Source of the DNA: a virus
Length of the DNA stretch: 35,552 bases
Direction: 5' to 3' (one strand)
Virus record (IMG/VR): IMGVR_UViG_3300018041_000024
Location: 1-35,552 of that record
Numbering within the stretch: position 1 is the stretch's first letter; each line of letters opens with the position of its first letter. Shown piece after piece: positions 9,464 through 17,343 of this stretch. Below the pieces are notes generated by a model. It was not told the origin of the DNA. It was given only the letters and a program-made list of their open reading frames with translations, and made no database searches. The position numbers and the translations under genes were made by a program.

Positions 9464-9476
9464 CGCTGGTTATCTT

Positions 9477-10721
9477 CTAGATACCTGAAGCGATACCCGT
9501 GATGCAACCGTGAGTGTTACGACGGTAGGTCGAAATCTCAGAGTAGTTGCGTAGGTAAGCGATAAAGGCGTCACGGCGAGGAACCTGCTTCCACTTGGAG
9601 CCGTCCTCGTCAATCCACTCCCAGCCGCGGTTGGTGTTTAGGTTTATCTTCTTGGAGTTGATAAACCACATCTTTCCGTCTGGAGCGTCGAAGTCAGCCT
9701 TGAATGGCAGGTCACCGAACATGGTTGCGAAACCAAGTCCACGGTTACCACCATCTAGGTCAACCTTGTTTACGTAGCGACGCTTCTCCTCCAGAGCCTT
9801 CCAGTATCCGTTCCAGGAACCGTGGTCTGTCCAGATTACGTCTGGCTTGTCGCCATCCTCGGCAATGTCGGTAACCATACCAATCATGTCCTCTTCGGTA
9901 ATCTGCTGAGAAACGCCACCAGAAGAGATGTCACGCAAGTGAGCAGCCCATGCTGGGGTGGTTGCTGGGTCGATACCGTGGAGAGCGGAGGTGGCGTCAA
10001 CAATAGCGTCGAAGCCAGTCCACTCCTTGCGCCAGTTGTTTACAACTGAAGCAGCGGTTGAGTTCGAACGGACAAGGGCGTCACCAACAGCAGCAGTTAC
10101 AGCTGCGCTAAGGGTAACAACCTTTGTGGTCTTGTTGATTGCGTTGATGGTTACGTAACCGCTGGTGTTTAGCACGGTTGGGGTTGAGCTGCTTCCAGTC
10201 GCAGAGACGTCTACAACGTCAACGCGCATACCAGTGTGTAGGTACTTTACGCTGTCAACAGTAACCGTGGCTGATGCAGATGCAGCTACCGTGAGGGCAG
10301 CAAGAGTTCCAGTTCCGTCACCGAATACCTGGCGGTTCTGGTCTTTTGCAATGTCATCGCGGATGCGCTCGATTTCCTCTGCAGTTACATCTGCAAAGGT
10401 CTGGTAGTTCTGGCTAGCTTGAGCCATAACCTGTCCAGTAAGACGTACCGAGCCGTAGAAGCTCTTGAGGCCAGTCTGGCCGTCTACGTATTGCTGGTTG
10501 CCAGCCTCTGGAAGGTCTTCGTCCTCAGCGCGAGCACCAATACCAGTGTTACGGCCTACGTGTGCAACGAACTTGACACCGAGACCACCAACCTGAGTAA
10601 TGTTGCGTGCAGTTGACTTGATACCATCTAGAGCTGGAGTTGCGTTGTTAATCTGCTCATTAATGTCGCCGTAGACATCCTTCAGGATGACGTTAGCGAT
10701 GGCGAGATTCTGTCCCGACAT
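9477..10721 (-). CDS. Major capsid protein (HK97-like fold)
   Basis: The product is 414 residues starting at the ATG at 10721, which has AGGAG 5 nt upstream. A GTG two codons earlier lies against the same site and is unlikely. Features include an N-terminal helix, a region like an extended arm (LKSFYGSVRLTGQVMAQA) and an Ala/Thr/Val-rich inserted beta domain at about residues 140-220. The C-terminal half has N-Y-S-E-I-S-T-Y-R-R. Length, its place after the acidic scaffold gene and the hairpin-bounded transcript all fit the main capsid subunit. The fold is inferred from pattern and position; the gene itself is secure. Confidence 0.85.
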   Translation of the reverse strand: MSGQNLAIANVILKDVYGDINEQINNATPALDGIKSTARNITQVGGLGVKFVAHVGRNTGIGARAEDEDLPEAGNQQYVDGQTGLKSFYGSVRLTGQVMAQASQNYQTFADVTAEEIERIRDDIAKDQNRQVFGDGTGTLAALTVAASASATVTVDSVKYLHTGMRVDVVDVSATGSSSTPTVLNTSGYVTINAINKTTKVVTLSAAVTAAVGDALVRSNSTAASVVNNWRKEWTGFDAIVDATSALHGIDPATTPAWAAHLRDISSGGVSQQITEEDMIGMVTDIAEDGDKPDVIWTDHGSWNGYWKALEEKRRYVNKVDLDGGNRGLGFATMFGDLPFKADFDAPDGKMWFINSKKINLNTNRGWEWIDEDGSKWKQVPRRDAFIAYLRNYSEISTYRRNTHGCITGIASGI

Positions 10722-10772
10722 TAACACTCCTAGTGTTTTAGGTAATAAAAGGTCTTCACTTCGTTCGCCCTA

Positions 10773-10807
10773 GCCATAGATGGCCGTACTCACTACTGCT
10801 CAGCAGT
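10773..10807. promoter_or_regulatory. Two dyads in the scaffold-capsid gap
   Basis: The 111-bp gap between scaffold stop and capsid start holds GCCAT-AG-ATGGC (10773-10784) and the perfect 13-bp palindrome ACTGCT-C-AGCAGT (10795-10807). They may be operator-like sites or RNA hairpins in the capsid leader. No convincing -10/-35 pair was seen beside them. Confidence 0.35.
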
Positions 10808-10817
10808 TTACCACACT

Positions 10818-10838
10818 AAAAACTGTAAATGTTTACAG
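10818..10838 (-). terminator. Weak terminator-like hairpin at the scaffold stop codon
   Basis: CTGTAAA and TTTACAG arms include the scaffold TAA and are followed in the transcribed direction by five T residues. The stem is AT-rich with only a 2-nt spacer, so it would be weak. It may produce partial termination before the separately expressed capsid gene. Confidence 0.35.
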
Positions 10839-11702
10839 ATTAAGGGTGCGCTTTACAATCTCTTCAATCGCGCTCACACGGTCTTCTTTAGTCGCAAGCG
10901 TCTTTGGAGGAGCTGCAGGAACCTTGTTTGCGTTGCCACCAGCAACCCTTGGAGCCTTCTTGACGCTTGAGCGCATCTTTTCTAGCTCGTTATTGTACTG
11001 TTCGTAGGCAGCATTAATTAGCTGGTCAATCTCAGCATCTGGGTAATCGTCAGCAAGAAGCATAGCCCTGCGGACAATTGCTTCCTCGTCAACGTCGCCA
11101 GCCTCTTTCTTAATGCTCGCAAGAGACTCTTCAATTTCGGTTTGCAACTGAGACTGATAAGCGGCATCTTCTTGCTCGGCTAGGTTTGACTTTAGGGAGT
11201 CTAGCTCAGCCTTTAGGGCTTTTAGCTCGCTACTGCTCTGGTCGTCATCAGCAAACAGGTCTGATTCCTCAGCATCTTCAATGGCGTCTTCAGTATCCTC
11301 TACTGCTTTCTGAACCATTGCGGATGCTTGCTGCCAGCCATAACGCTCAGCAAGCTCGTCATAGACGGCCTTTGGGTTGCTGGCAACTTGCCTAGCAAGC
11401 TCCATTGACGCTTCAATAACTTGCGGGTTAACGCCGGCTTCTGCGAACTTGCGGTATGGGGCAATCTTCTCAAACTCCGAATCAACGCCCGTTTGCCACT
11501 TCTCGATAACTGGCTGAACCATTCCGTGAAGCGACTTAGGCAGAACTTCATAAAGTTCGTCCCACGCGGGATTGCCCTTTCCAGAATCATCTCCATTCTC
11601 AGCATCTTCCTCAGAATTGTCAACTTCCTCCGGCTCTTCATCGTCTAGTTGAGGCTCAATGTCCTCTGTTACATCGTCTAGTGTTAGCTCGTCGTCAGAC
11701 AT
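10833..11702 (-). CDS. Scaffolding protein
   Basis: The product is 289 residues. The first ~50 residues are extremely acidic (Asp/Glu runs), followed by amphipathic helices and a coiled-coil around residues 155-245. A short basic, Pro/Ala-containing C-terminal segment (SSVKKAPRVAGGNANKVP) ends in a helix. This acidic, helical protein with a basic C-terminal hook, between portal and capsid, is the classic scaffold organisation (P22 gp8, T7 gp9 type). The ATG at 11702 has AAGGGAG 4 nt upstream, overlapping the portal stop region. It directs procapsid assembly and is normally absent from the mature head. Confidence 0.85.
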   Translation of the reverse strand: MSDDELTLDDVTEDIEPQLDDEEPEEVDNSEEDAENGDDSGKGNPAWDELYEVLPKSLHGMVQPVIEKWQTGVDSEFEKIAPYRKFAEAGVNPQVIEASMELARQVASNPKAVYDELAERYGWQQASAMVQKAVEDTEDAIEDAEESDLFADDDQSSSELKALKAELDSLKSNLAEQEDAAYQSQLQTEIEESLASIKKEAGDVDEEAIVRRAMLLADDYPDAEIDQLINAAYEQYNNELEKMRSSVKKAPRVAGGNANKVPAAPPKTLATKEDRVSAIEEIVKRTLNL

Positions 11703-11711
11703 ATTGCTCCC

Positions 11712-13751
11712 TTACTGTTGTGGTTGTGCCTGTTGTGGCGGCATTGCGCCTAGTTGCATCTGCTGTATTTGAGCAGCCTGCAAAGCCGCAAGTGCCATTT
11801 CGTGCATGTCGATGTGCTTGTTCAACTCTGCCTTTTGGCTGTTGCTTAGCAAGTCGTATGCTGGGCTCTTGCGGAAGTTGTCGTGCTCCTGAATGTGGAC
11901 GGCGTGGTTATCCCACTTGTTTACAGGAACAATTGCTGGTGGCTTTAGAGGAGCACCGGTGTCTGGGTTAACCATCTCTGGGTTGCCCATCTCAACACCC
12001 TGCTGCCATCTCTGGTAGTGACGCATTACGTCCATCTCGCCAAGAGACTTGAACATTACGTTCTCACGCTGAGCACGAAGCTCGTCTGGCCTTGTGCCAC
12101 GGTTGTCCGTGTAACGGCTGAGTGTTGCAATGTCAAGAAGCTCTAGCCCCTCCTCTGGCGGAACTAGGCCAAGTCTCATCATGTCCATAACCAAAGCTTG
12201 CTTTGCAGCCTTGGAGGTTGGAAGTGCTGAGCCAGCTTCGATTCTGATGTCGGTGCCTCGCGCTATGTCGGCACCGCTAAACATTTCAGCAGAGAAGCCG
12301 TTGTTGTCACCGACTACCTTTACCGTGCGCTCGCCGCTCCAGTATTCTGCAGCTAGCATTAGTGCGCATCTTGCGACTCTTGACAGGCCCTCTTCTACCG
12401 AAGCAAAGGTTGGAGCCATGTAGCTGTCGTCACGCTCTTGCAAGTAAGCAATCGCAGTAGCCGCCTCAACGCCTGGAGGCGTGCTTCCCCTTGAGACTTC
12501 GTGCTGACCAGAGATGTTCTCTAGGTCTGTGTCTAGTGCCTGCAGCTCCTCTGATACGTAAGGAGGTAGCTGAGGCATTGGGGCGGCTGCTGGATATTCG
12601 AATCCAGGACGCACCCCGATGTACTGTCCTGGAGACGTGTTTATCTTGGACACGGTTAGCGAACCTTCGCGGTAGTAAACCTGAGGCTTTGCCATCATGT
12701 TCTTAGCCTGGATGCGCTGAGAGCGGGTTCTGTTTACCTCACGCTGCAGCGGGATTACATCGTCAATAACACAAGCTGGGTAGTACTGCCCGCTTGGGAT
12801 GTGCTCAAACTTAACGATTGGGTAGCCCTTGTATCCAGCAGGGAATCCTGTTAGTGAAGCCTCGACAATAACGTCGTCAACAATCGTGACGTAGCCACCC
12901 TGCGGCAACAGGTTGGTAGTTCCTGGCTTTACCCAAGCCTCGATAACCAAGCTGGCATCTGGCTTGCTGTTGTTTTCCCTGATGTCAAGAGCAGAAGAAA
13001 TATCTGCAATTTCTGTTGCGGCTACTACGGTCGGCTGCTTGTCCTTAGGGATAAGGTCGCCGTAGGTCATCTTTAGCCACTCAATAGTCTTTGTATAGAC
13101 GTGGAGTACATACGGCTGGTCTTCGTGCTCAACGATTGACAGGTCTGGGACAAAGACGTTGAAGGGAGAAATGTGGTCTACGCAGACGTCACCCTCTTGG
13201 TCGCTCCATTCGTCATACTTCCCAGAGTCCCAATAGACCTTCATATATCCCAAACCAAGAACAGATATATCACGGGCTACTAGGCGCATTGTGCGTCCTA
13301 CGCTGAGGCGGTCATAAAGACTGTCCCAGACCTGTGTCGCTGCAGTTGCGGCAAATACATCTTCTACATCATTGGATGCTGGCAAACAGACGGCCGATGG
13401 CTTCTGGGATGTCAGCTTTGCAATCTCAGTCCTGACGATAGGACGGATTTTGTTAATGCTAATGCGAGGGGTGTTCTTGTCTCCACGGGGGAGCTGAGAC
13501 AACCCACTCTTAGTTGAGTCCCAAGCTACGTACTGCTTGCCACGCTCAAACGACATGTTCATGTACCACTGGCGAACACGCCACTGCTTGGCGTCCTTGG
13601 ACTTCTGGTATTCCTTCTTTAGGTAATCAACGAGCTTTTTTCCCTTGTCCGACTTCTGGAGCTTCTTTAGCTCAGCGTCATCAAGTAGCCCAGTATTTGC
13701 AGTCTCTTCGACTTCAATTTCAAGTTCAGCGACTGCGTTACTGGATGCCAT
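11712..13751 (-). CDS. Portal protein (P22-like family)
   Basis: The product is 679 residues from the ATG at 13751 (M-A-S-S-N-A-V), 14 bp inside the end of the preceding gene. In-frame ATGs at 13778, 13784 and 13790 are alternatives: GAGG lies 9 nt before 13784, whereas AAAGGAA lies very close to 13751, so the start is uncertain. Portal hallmarks include W-R-V-R-Q-W-Y-M-N near the N-terminus, RISINKIRPIVRTEIAKL, the long beta-rich wing, and a stem helix segment with D-D-V-I-P-L-Q-R-E-V-N-R-T-R-S-Q. A Gln-rich barrel-like C-terminus (QQAQPQQ) follows. It sits after TerL and before scaffold. It forms the dodecameric DNA channel and the terminase dock. Confidence 0.9.
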   Translation of the reverse strand: MASSNAVAELEIEVEETANTGLLDDAELKKLQKSDKGKKLVDYLKKEYQKSKDAKQWRVRQWYMNMSFERGKQYVAWDSTKSGLSQLPRGDKNTPRISINKIRPIVRTEIAKLTSQKPSAVCLPASNDVEDVFAATAATQVWDSLYDRLSVGRTMRLVARDISVLGLGYMKVYWDSGKYDEWSDQEGDVCVDHISPFNVFVPDLSIVEHEDQPYVLHVYTKTIEWLKMTYGDLIPKDKQPTVVAATEIADISSALDIRENNSKPDASLVIEAWVKPGTTNLLPQGGYVTIVDDVIVEASLTGFPAGYKGYPIVKFEHIPSGQYYPACVIDDVIPLQREVNRTRSQRIQAKNMMAKPQVYYREGSLTVSKINTSPGQYIGVRPGFEYPAAAPMPQLPPYVSEELQALDTDLENISGQHEVSRGSTPPGVEAATAIAYLQERDDSYMAPTFASVEEGLSRVARCALMLAAEYWSGERTVKVVGDNNGFSAEMFSGADIARGTDIRIEAGSALPTSKAAKQALVMDMMRLGLVPPEEGLELLDIATLSRYTDNRGTRPDELRAQRENVMFKSLGEMDVMRHYQRWQQGVEMGNPEMVNPDTGAPLKPPAIVPVNKWDNHAVHIQEHDNFRKSPAYDLLSNSQKAELNKHIDMHEMALAALQAAQIQQMQLGAMPPQQAQPQQ

Positions 13752-14061
13752 ATTCCTTTCGGACGGCGTCGAAATCATACTCATCTTCATCTACCTCAGG
13801 ATAGTTATCGTTTACCAGAACTGCTTGCTCTGGGTTTGGTGCTGTTGGTACTCCGCTTGCCGCCATTATCTGTTGGAACGCTAGCGGGTCTCTCGACGAC
13901 AGCAGGTTCACTGTTGTCTTCAAGAGGTTGGTCGTCTCCAAAGTGGTCGAGATTAGCCCCTGAGTTGCTTTGTTCAGGCTTTTCGTCATTAGCCAGAACG
14001 ACAGGGGTAGGCTCACTAAGAAGGTCAGCAGTAACACTAATAGAGATGTCTCTAATGTCAT
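13738..14061 (-). CDS. Small membrane protein overlapping its neighbour in another frame
   Basis: The product is 107 residues. An N-terminal transmembrane helix (LLVLLLTFLVSLPLSFWLM, about residues 7-25) is followed by a helical segment and an acidic tail ending D-F-D-A-V-R-K-E-Y-G-I-Q. About 257 bp lie inside the upstream gene in a different reading frame. The reading is supported by an AAAGG 7 nt before its ATG, the hydrophobic helix, and a stop that runs into the portal start. Small membrane proteins at this site could be holin-like or membrane-anchored assembly factors. Neither can be decided here. Confidence 0.65.
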   Translation of the reverse strand: MTLETSLLVLLLTFLVSLPLSFWLMTKSLNKATQGLISTTLETTNLLKTTVNLLSSRDPLAFQQIMAASGVPTAPNPEQAVLVNDNYPEVDEDEYDFDAVRKEYGIQ

Positions 14062-14335
14062 TTACAAGCCTTTCCGTCACCGCAGGTATGCGGTCTAGTC
14101 TCTTTTTGAGTTGTTCGTTTTCTGTGCGTAGCGCATTTGTTACATCCGGCGTTGCAAAACCCATTTGTTCTGCGAGCGCCGCAAAGATGCCGTAGCTTAA
14201 ATATACTCTTCCGTAATACTCAGCTTCAGCACCCAAGTCAATCAGTGGAGCGTCGGGCTTACCCGTAACTCCCGTGACAATACAGCGATGCGGGGCATAT
14301 TGCCCTCGCTCTACTATTCTAAATGTTCTAGCCAT
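13805..14335 (-). CDS. Conserved phage protein of unknown function, between TerL and portal
   Basis: The product is 176 residues from the ATG at 14335, which overlaps the TerL TAA (TAATG) and has AGGA 8 nt upstream. The earlier ATG at 14344 sits directly against AGG. Residues 1-55 look folded and conserved (RTFRIVERGQYAPHRCIVTG). A coiled-coil follows at about residues 70-105, and the last ~70 residues are disordered and Ser/Pro/Asn-rich. That disordered tail is exactly the part overlapped by the membrane-protein gene in another frame. Function unknown; its location suggests packaging or portal assembly. Confidence 0.75.
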   Translation of the reverse strand: MARTFRIVERGQYAPHRCIVTGVTGKPDAPLIDLGAEAEYYGRVYLSYGIFAALAEQMGFATPDVTNALRTENEQLKKRLDRIPAVTERLVNDIRDISISVTADLLSEPTPVVLANDEKPEQSNSGANLDHFGDDQPLEDNSEPAVVERPASVPTDNGGKRSTNSTKPRASSSGKR

Positions 14336-15849
14336 TATTCCCATCCTACAGCATCATCGGAGGATGACCGGAACTTCCAGCCCGAATATCCAGGGTCTTT
14401 TCGATTATCGAACTGAGCAATCGGAGGCGTATCATCAAAGTCCATAAGCCTCTCCTTTAGTCCCTTGATTGTTTCTGGAGTTAGGTCATCCATTAGTGTG
14501 AAAAAGTATCTCGACGAATCGAAAGCGTGATTGTCCTTATCTTGTATCTCCTCTAGTTTGTTTAGTGTGAACTCTTGTTGCCTGTTGGCACGCCGCTTGT
14601 ATTTAAGTTTAGAAAGCTCGGAAATCAGGTTAGGACAGTCGTCAGTTACCTGCCACCAAGGTCTGCCCGTGTCTGGATTTGGCTTCATGTATTGCTGCAT
14701 CTTGTTCAAACCTACACCTATTTGTCTAGGAATGATGTCAATTATGATATTCATTCCGTGGAGGTTGAACTCCTGCTGATAGCTTGTGCCTTTTACGCCG
14801 TTTGTCTGCGAAAGAGCAGGGTCGCCTACAACCAGATACGGCTCTACACCTAGCTCTTTGTTCTTTCGGTGGAAGACCTCAGCGTGCTCAGCAATGGTCA
14901 TTTGGGACTGGTAGTGCTCAGCAAAGGTAACGATGTGTCCATCAGGTGCAACGGCGTGCCACAAGATTGCAGTGGGGTCTCGCCAGCCGTAATCAACGCT
15001 GACATAAATCCTGTGCTTTCTGGACAGCTTAAATTTCTCAGGGGGAATAGTGTGCGTCAGCTGATTGAACTCTTTGAAGACTGCACCACCTACCTGAATG
15101 AACTGACCCTTTTCACGGATAGCTCGCTGCTCTGGAGTCAGAGAGGACAGGTAGTCCTCAATAGCTCCAGGGTCTAGGTAGGGGTTGTCCGACATCTCAA
15201 CTTCGGTTACGCCGAACTGAGGGTGACCTTCCTTGCCAGGCAGATAGACCTGCTCGTAGATGTACTCCATGCCCTCAACTGGAGTCAGCGTCATCCACCA
15301 ATCTCCGTTTGTGTCAACTAGACGAGCACGGCATTCGTCGTACACTAATTCTGGCGGCTCCTCGTCGAAGTGGACGAAATGCCTAGATGTTCCGGCGAAC
15401 TTCTGCAAGTCCTGGTCGTAGGACATAAACTCGACGAAGGAGCCGTTCTCAAGCTTGAGGACTCTTCGTTCTTTGCTATAGCTGTCTTCCCATGAGCCGT
15501 TAACTAACAGGCTTTTAGGCATCCACTGAGCAAACTGAGGCAGAAGAATTTTGTCGATACCAGAGGCAAAGTCAACGCCGACGACACGCCCACGCACTGG
15601 TACCTCTGGAACTTTGCGGTGTGGATGCTCGCCTTTTAGATAACGGATATCCTCCACCACCCCAGCGACTGTCTTACCGGAACGGTTACCGCCAATGTAA
15701 AGGCGGTGCTTGTGCTGGTCTTTTGCGAAGTCTTCTTGCTTCTGGTGCGGCTTGTACCTGTTTAGGTTAGGCATGATTGACGTCGTGCGAATCTGCTCCG
15801 ACATTCGGTACAGAACCTCGGCTGGGTTTATCTGCTTTTGCCTAGCCAT
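14335..15849 (-). CDS. terL: Terminase large subunit
   Basis: The product is 504 residues. The ATPase domain has Walker A GGNRSGKT (53-60), Walker B HFVHFDEE (157-164) and the coupling motif T-L-T-P (187-190). The RNase H-like nuclease domain has Asp286 (VSVDYGWRDPT), Asp343 (VVGDPA) and Asp444 (DNHAFDSSRYF). It cuts concatemers and pumps DNA through the portal. The ATG at 15849 overlaps the resolvase gene by 8 bp and the TAA overlaps the next ATG. The small subunit is not adjacent; a candidate HTH protein lies at 20792 on the other strand. Complete and of usual length. Confidence 0.95.
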   Translation of the reverse strand: MARQKQINPAEVLYRMSEQIRTTSIMPNLNRYKPHQKQEDFAKDQHKHRLYIGGNRSGKTVAGVVEDIRYLKGEHPHRKVPEVPVRGRVVGVDFASGIDKILLPQFAQWMPKSLLVNGSWEDSYSKERRVLKLENGSFVEFMSYDQDLQKFAGTSRHFVHFDEEPPELVYDECRARLVDTNGDWWMTLTPVEGMEYIYEQVYLPGKEGHPQFGVTEVEMSDNPYLDPGAIEDYLSSLTPEQRAIREKGQFIQVGGAVFKEFNQLTHTIPPEKFKLSRKHRIYVSVDYGWRDPTAILWHAVAPDGHIVTFAEHYQSQMTIAEHAEVFHRKNKELGVEPYLVVGDPALSQTNGVKGTSYQQEFNLHGMNIIIDIIPRQIGVGLNKMQQYMKPNPDTGRPWWQVTDDCPNLISELSKLKYKRRANRQQEFTLNKLEEIQDKDNHAFDSSRYFFTLMDDLTPETIKGLKERLMDFDDTPPIAQFDNRKDPGYSGWKFRSSSDDAVGWE

Positions 15850-16276
15850 TAATTAGTTCTACTAGCTCCCTAAGAGTAAGCCTAACGACATAGGGGTAAA
15901 GACCAGCACTACCATGGCATAGACGGAGTATGTCATCCAGTCTGGCATACGCCCACCATTCGCCAGCACGTGGGTAACCCACACCAGCCCGCTGAGTAAC
16001 AAGAAAGCCAAAAGCGGCTTGAGCATTACTTCTCTCCCTCTCGGCTTCTTCGAGCCATTTAACACATTGTTCGTAGCTGGCGTTCTTGGCCATCTGACCG
16101 CCTTTGACCTCAAAGACAATCAGCCCTCTTGTCGCTTCTCTTAGCCAGACGTCACCTTGGTCGTCTGCTCCAGTGAGCACGTTCCTGTGAGCATCCAGCT
16201 CTGAGTAACCAAAGGACAGCAAGTAATTACGTACAGCTGTTTCTGCTTTAGTACCTATTGCTTTAGCCTTACTCAT
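15842..16276 (-). CDS. Holliday-junction resolvase-like PD-(D/E)XK nuclease
   Basis: The product is 144 residues. The nuclease pattern is Glu12 (GTKAETAVRNYL), Asp42 (GADDQGDVW) and E-V-K at 56-58 (LIVFEVKGGQ), as in archaeal-type or phage resolvases. It probably trims or resolves branched DNA before packaging, in keeping with its direct overlap with TerL. The ATG at 16276 has GAGGAG 4 nt upstream. It is the first gene of the leftward late operon. Confidence 0.8.
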   Translation of the reverse strand: MSKAKAIGTKAETAVRNYLLSFGYSELDAHRNVLTGADDQGDVWLREATRGLIVFEVKGGQMAKNASYEQCVKWLEEAERERSNAQAAFGFLVTQRAGVGYPRAGEWWAYARLDDILRLCHGSAGLYPYVVRLTLRELVELING

Positions 16277-16300
16277 GGTCTCCTCTGCTAAAGTTGTGGT
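16277..16300. promoter_or_regulatory. Divergent 24-bp gap between the two late operons
   Basis: Only 24 bp separate the start codons of the leftward resolvase-TerL operon and the rightward fibre operon. The gap holds the GAGGAG of the leftward gene but no readable -10/-35 pairs for both directions. Promoters must overlap the coding ends, or one side uses a very short leader. Confidence 0.4.
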
Positions 16301-16891
16301 ATGCCAATCCTACCTAGAGACCGAGACCTGCAGCAAACTAGCGAGCCGCTGGTAACAGATGTAGATAGTGGCATTACTGCTATACATCATACACTAGGCC
16401 CAGAAGCTTTTCAGGCTAGCCCTGGAAGTCACCGTCATGATGGTAGGGACTCCCACAAGATTAACGTTGGCGACCTTGATGCTGACAGCGGAGATGTTGA
16501 TTACCAGCCATTGGGCGGCACAGACGGAACCCAGCCGACCTTTAGTGGCGACCCCTTAATCACCGGAAGCTACGTTAAGTTCGGGCCGCTGTGCCACTTT
16601 CAGATTGATGTGGACTTTGACAACATCACTAGCTTTGGTAGCGGTCAGTATTACCTGACCCTACCCTTTGCAAGCGAGCACGCCTTCATAGTTCGCGACG
16701 GTTGCTTACATGACATTTCTGGCAGCGACCAGTACTCAATCAGTGGGCACTGTGATGCTGGCACCAATGTTCTGCAGCTTTATAGCACCGCTTCTAATGG
16801 TCGCGACGTGCCATTTACCCCCAGCACTCCCGTTGGACTTGCTACCGCAGATAATTTTCACATAGCGGGCACATACCACATAGAGCACTAA
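16301..16891 (+). CDS. Minor tail / fibre protein with jelly-roll-like C-terminus
   Basis: The product is 196 residues. The N-terminal part contains ITAIHHTLGPEAFQASPGSH followed by R-H-D-G, a pattern seen in actinophage minor tail proteins. The C-terminal ~110 residues are beta-strand-rich (FQIDVDFDNITSFGSGQYYL; D-G-C-L-H-D; Q-Y-S-I-S-G-H) and suggest a receptor-binding beta-sandwich. No clear Shine-Dalgarno precedes the ATG, so a leaderless or short-leader transcript is possible. It is the first gene of the rightward fibre block. Confidence 0.7.
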   Translation: MPILPRDRDLQQTSEPLVTDVDSGITAIHHTLGPEAFQASPGSHRHDGRDSHKINVGDLDADSGDVDYQPLGGTDGTQPTFSGDPLITGSYVKFGPLCHFQIDVDFDNITSFGSGQYYLTLPFASEHAFIVRDGCLHDISGSDQYSISGHCDAGTNVLQLYSTASNGRDVPFTPSTPVGLATADNFHIAGTYHIEH

Positions 16892-16909
16892 GTAAGGTAG
16901 AATAATTGC

Positions 16910-17341
16910 ATGCCAGCTGACATCGTAATTAAGATTCGCAGAGGCACCGCTGCTGAGTGGACTTCTGCTAACCCGACGCTCGCCGCAGGTGAGCTTGGCT
17001 TTGAAACCGACACCGCTCGCTCGAAGCTTGGTGACGGCACTACTGCCTGGACTAGCTTGGGCTATACGGTCGGTGACTCTTCTGGCGTTGGAACCGTTGA
17101 ATGGACTTCGGTTGTCGACAAGCCCACAGAGTTCCCCCCTGCTGCTCACACTCACACCAAGAGCGAGATAACGGATTTTGCGCATACTCACGTGATAAAC
17201 GACATCACGGACTATGATGTTACAGCAGGGACGATTTTGTCCGACACTGCCCCAGGCTCTCCCGTTGCGGGATTGAAGTGGGTCAAGACGACAACAATGC
17301 AGCAATATATTTACTTTGACTCAACTTGGGTGGAGATTTAA
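16910..17341 (+). CDS. Tail fibre with Mtd-N-like anchor and His-rich segment
   Basis: The product is 143 residues. Residues 4-55 (IKIRRGTAAEWTSANPTLAA, then G-E-L-G-F-E-T-D, K-L-G-D-G-T-T-A-W) match the Mtd N-terminal-type repeat found at the base of many phage fibres. Residues 78-95 carry HTHTKSEITD and AHTH. In other fibres such H-x-H segments bind metal inside trimeric needles. A short C-terminal beta segment (MQQYIYFDSTWVEI) ends the chain. It is short for a whole fibre and probably assembles with the next gene, 2 bp downstream. Confidence 0.75.
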   Translation: MPADIVIKIRRGTAAEWTSANPTLAAGELGFETDTARSKLGDGTTAWTSLGYTVGDSSGVGTVEWTSVVDKPTEFPPAAHTHTKSEITDFAHTHVINDITDYDVTAGTILSDTAPGSPVAGLKWVKTTTMQQYIYFDSTWVEI

Positions 17342-17343
17342 AC

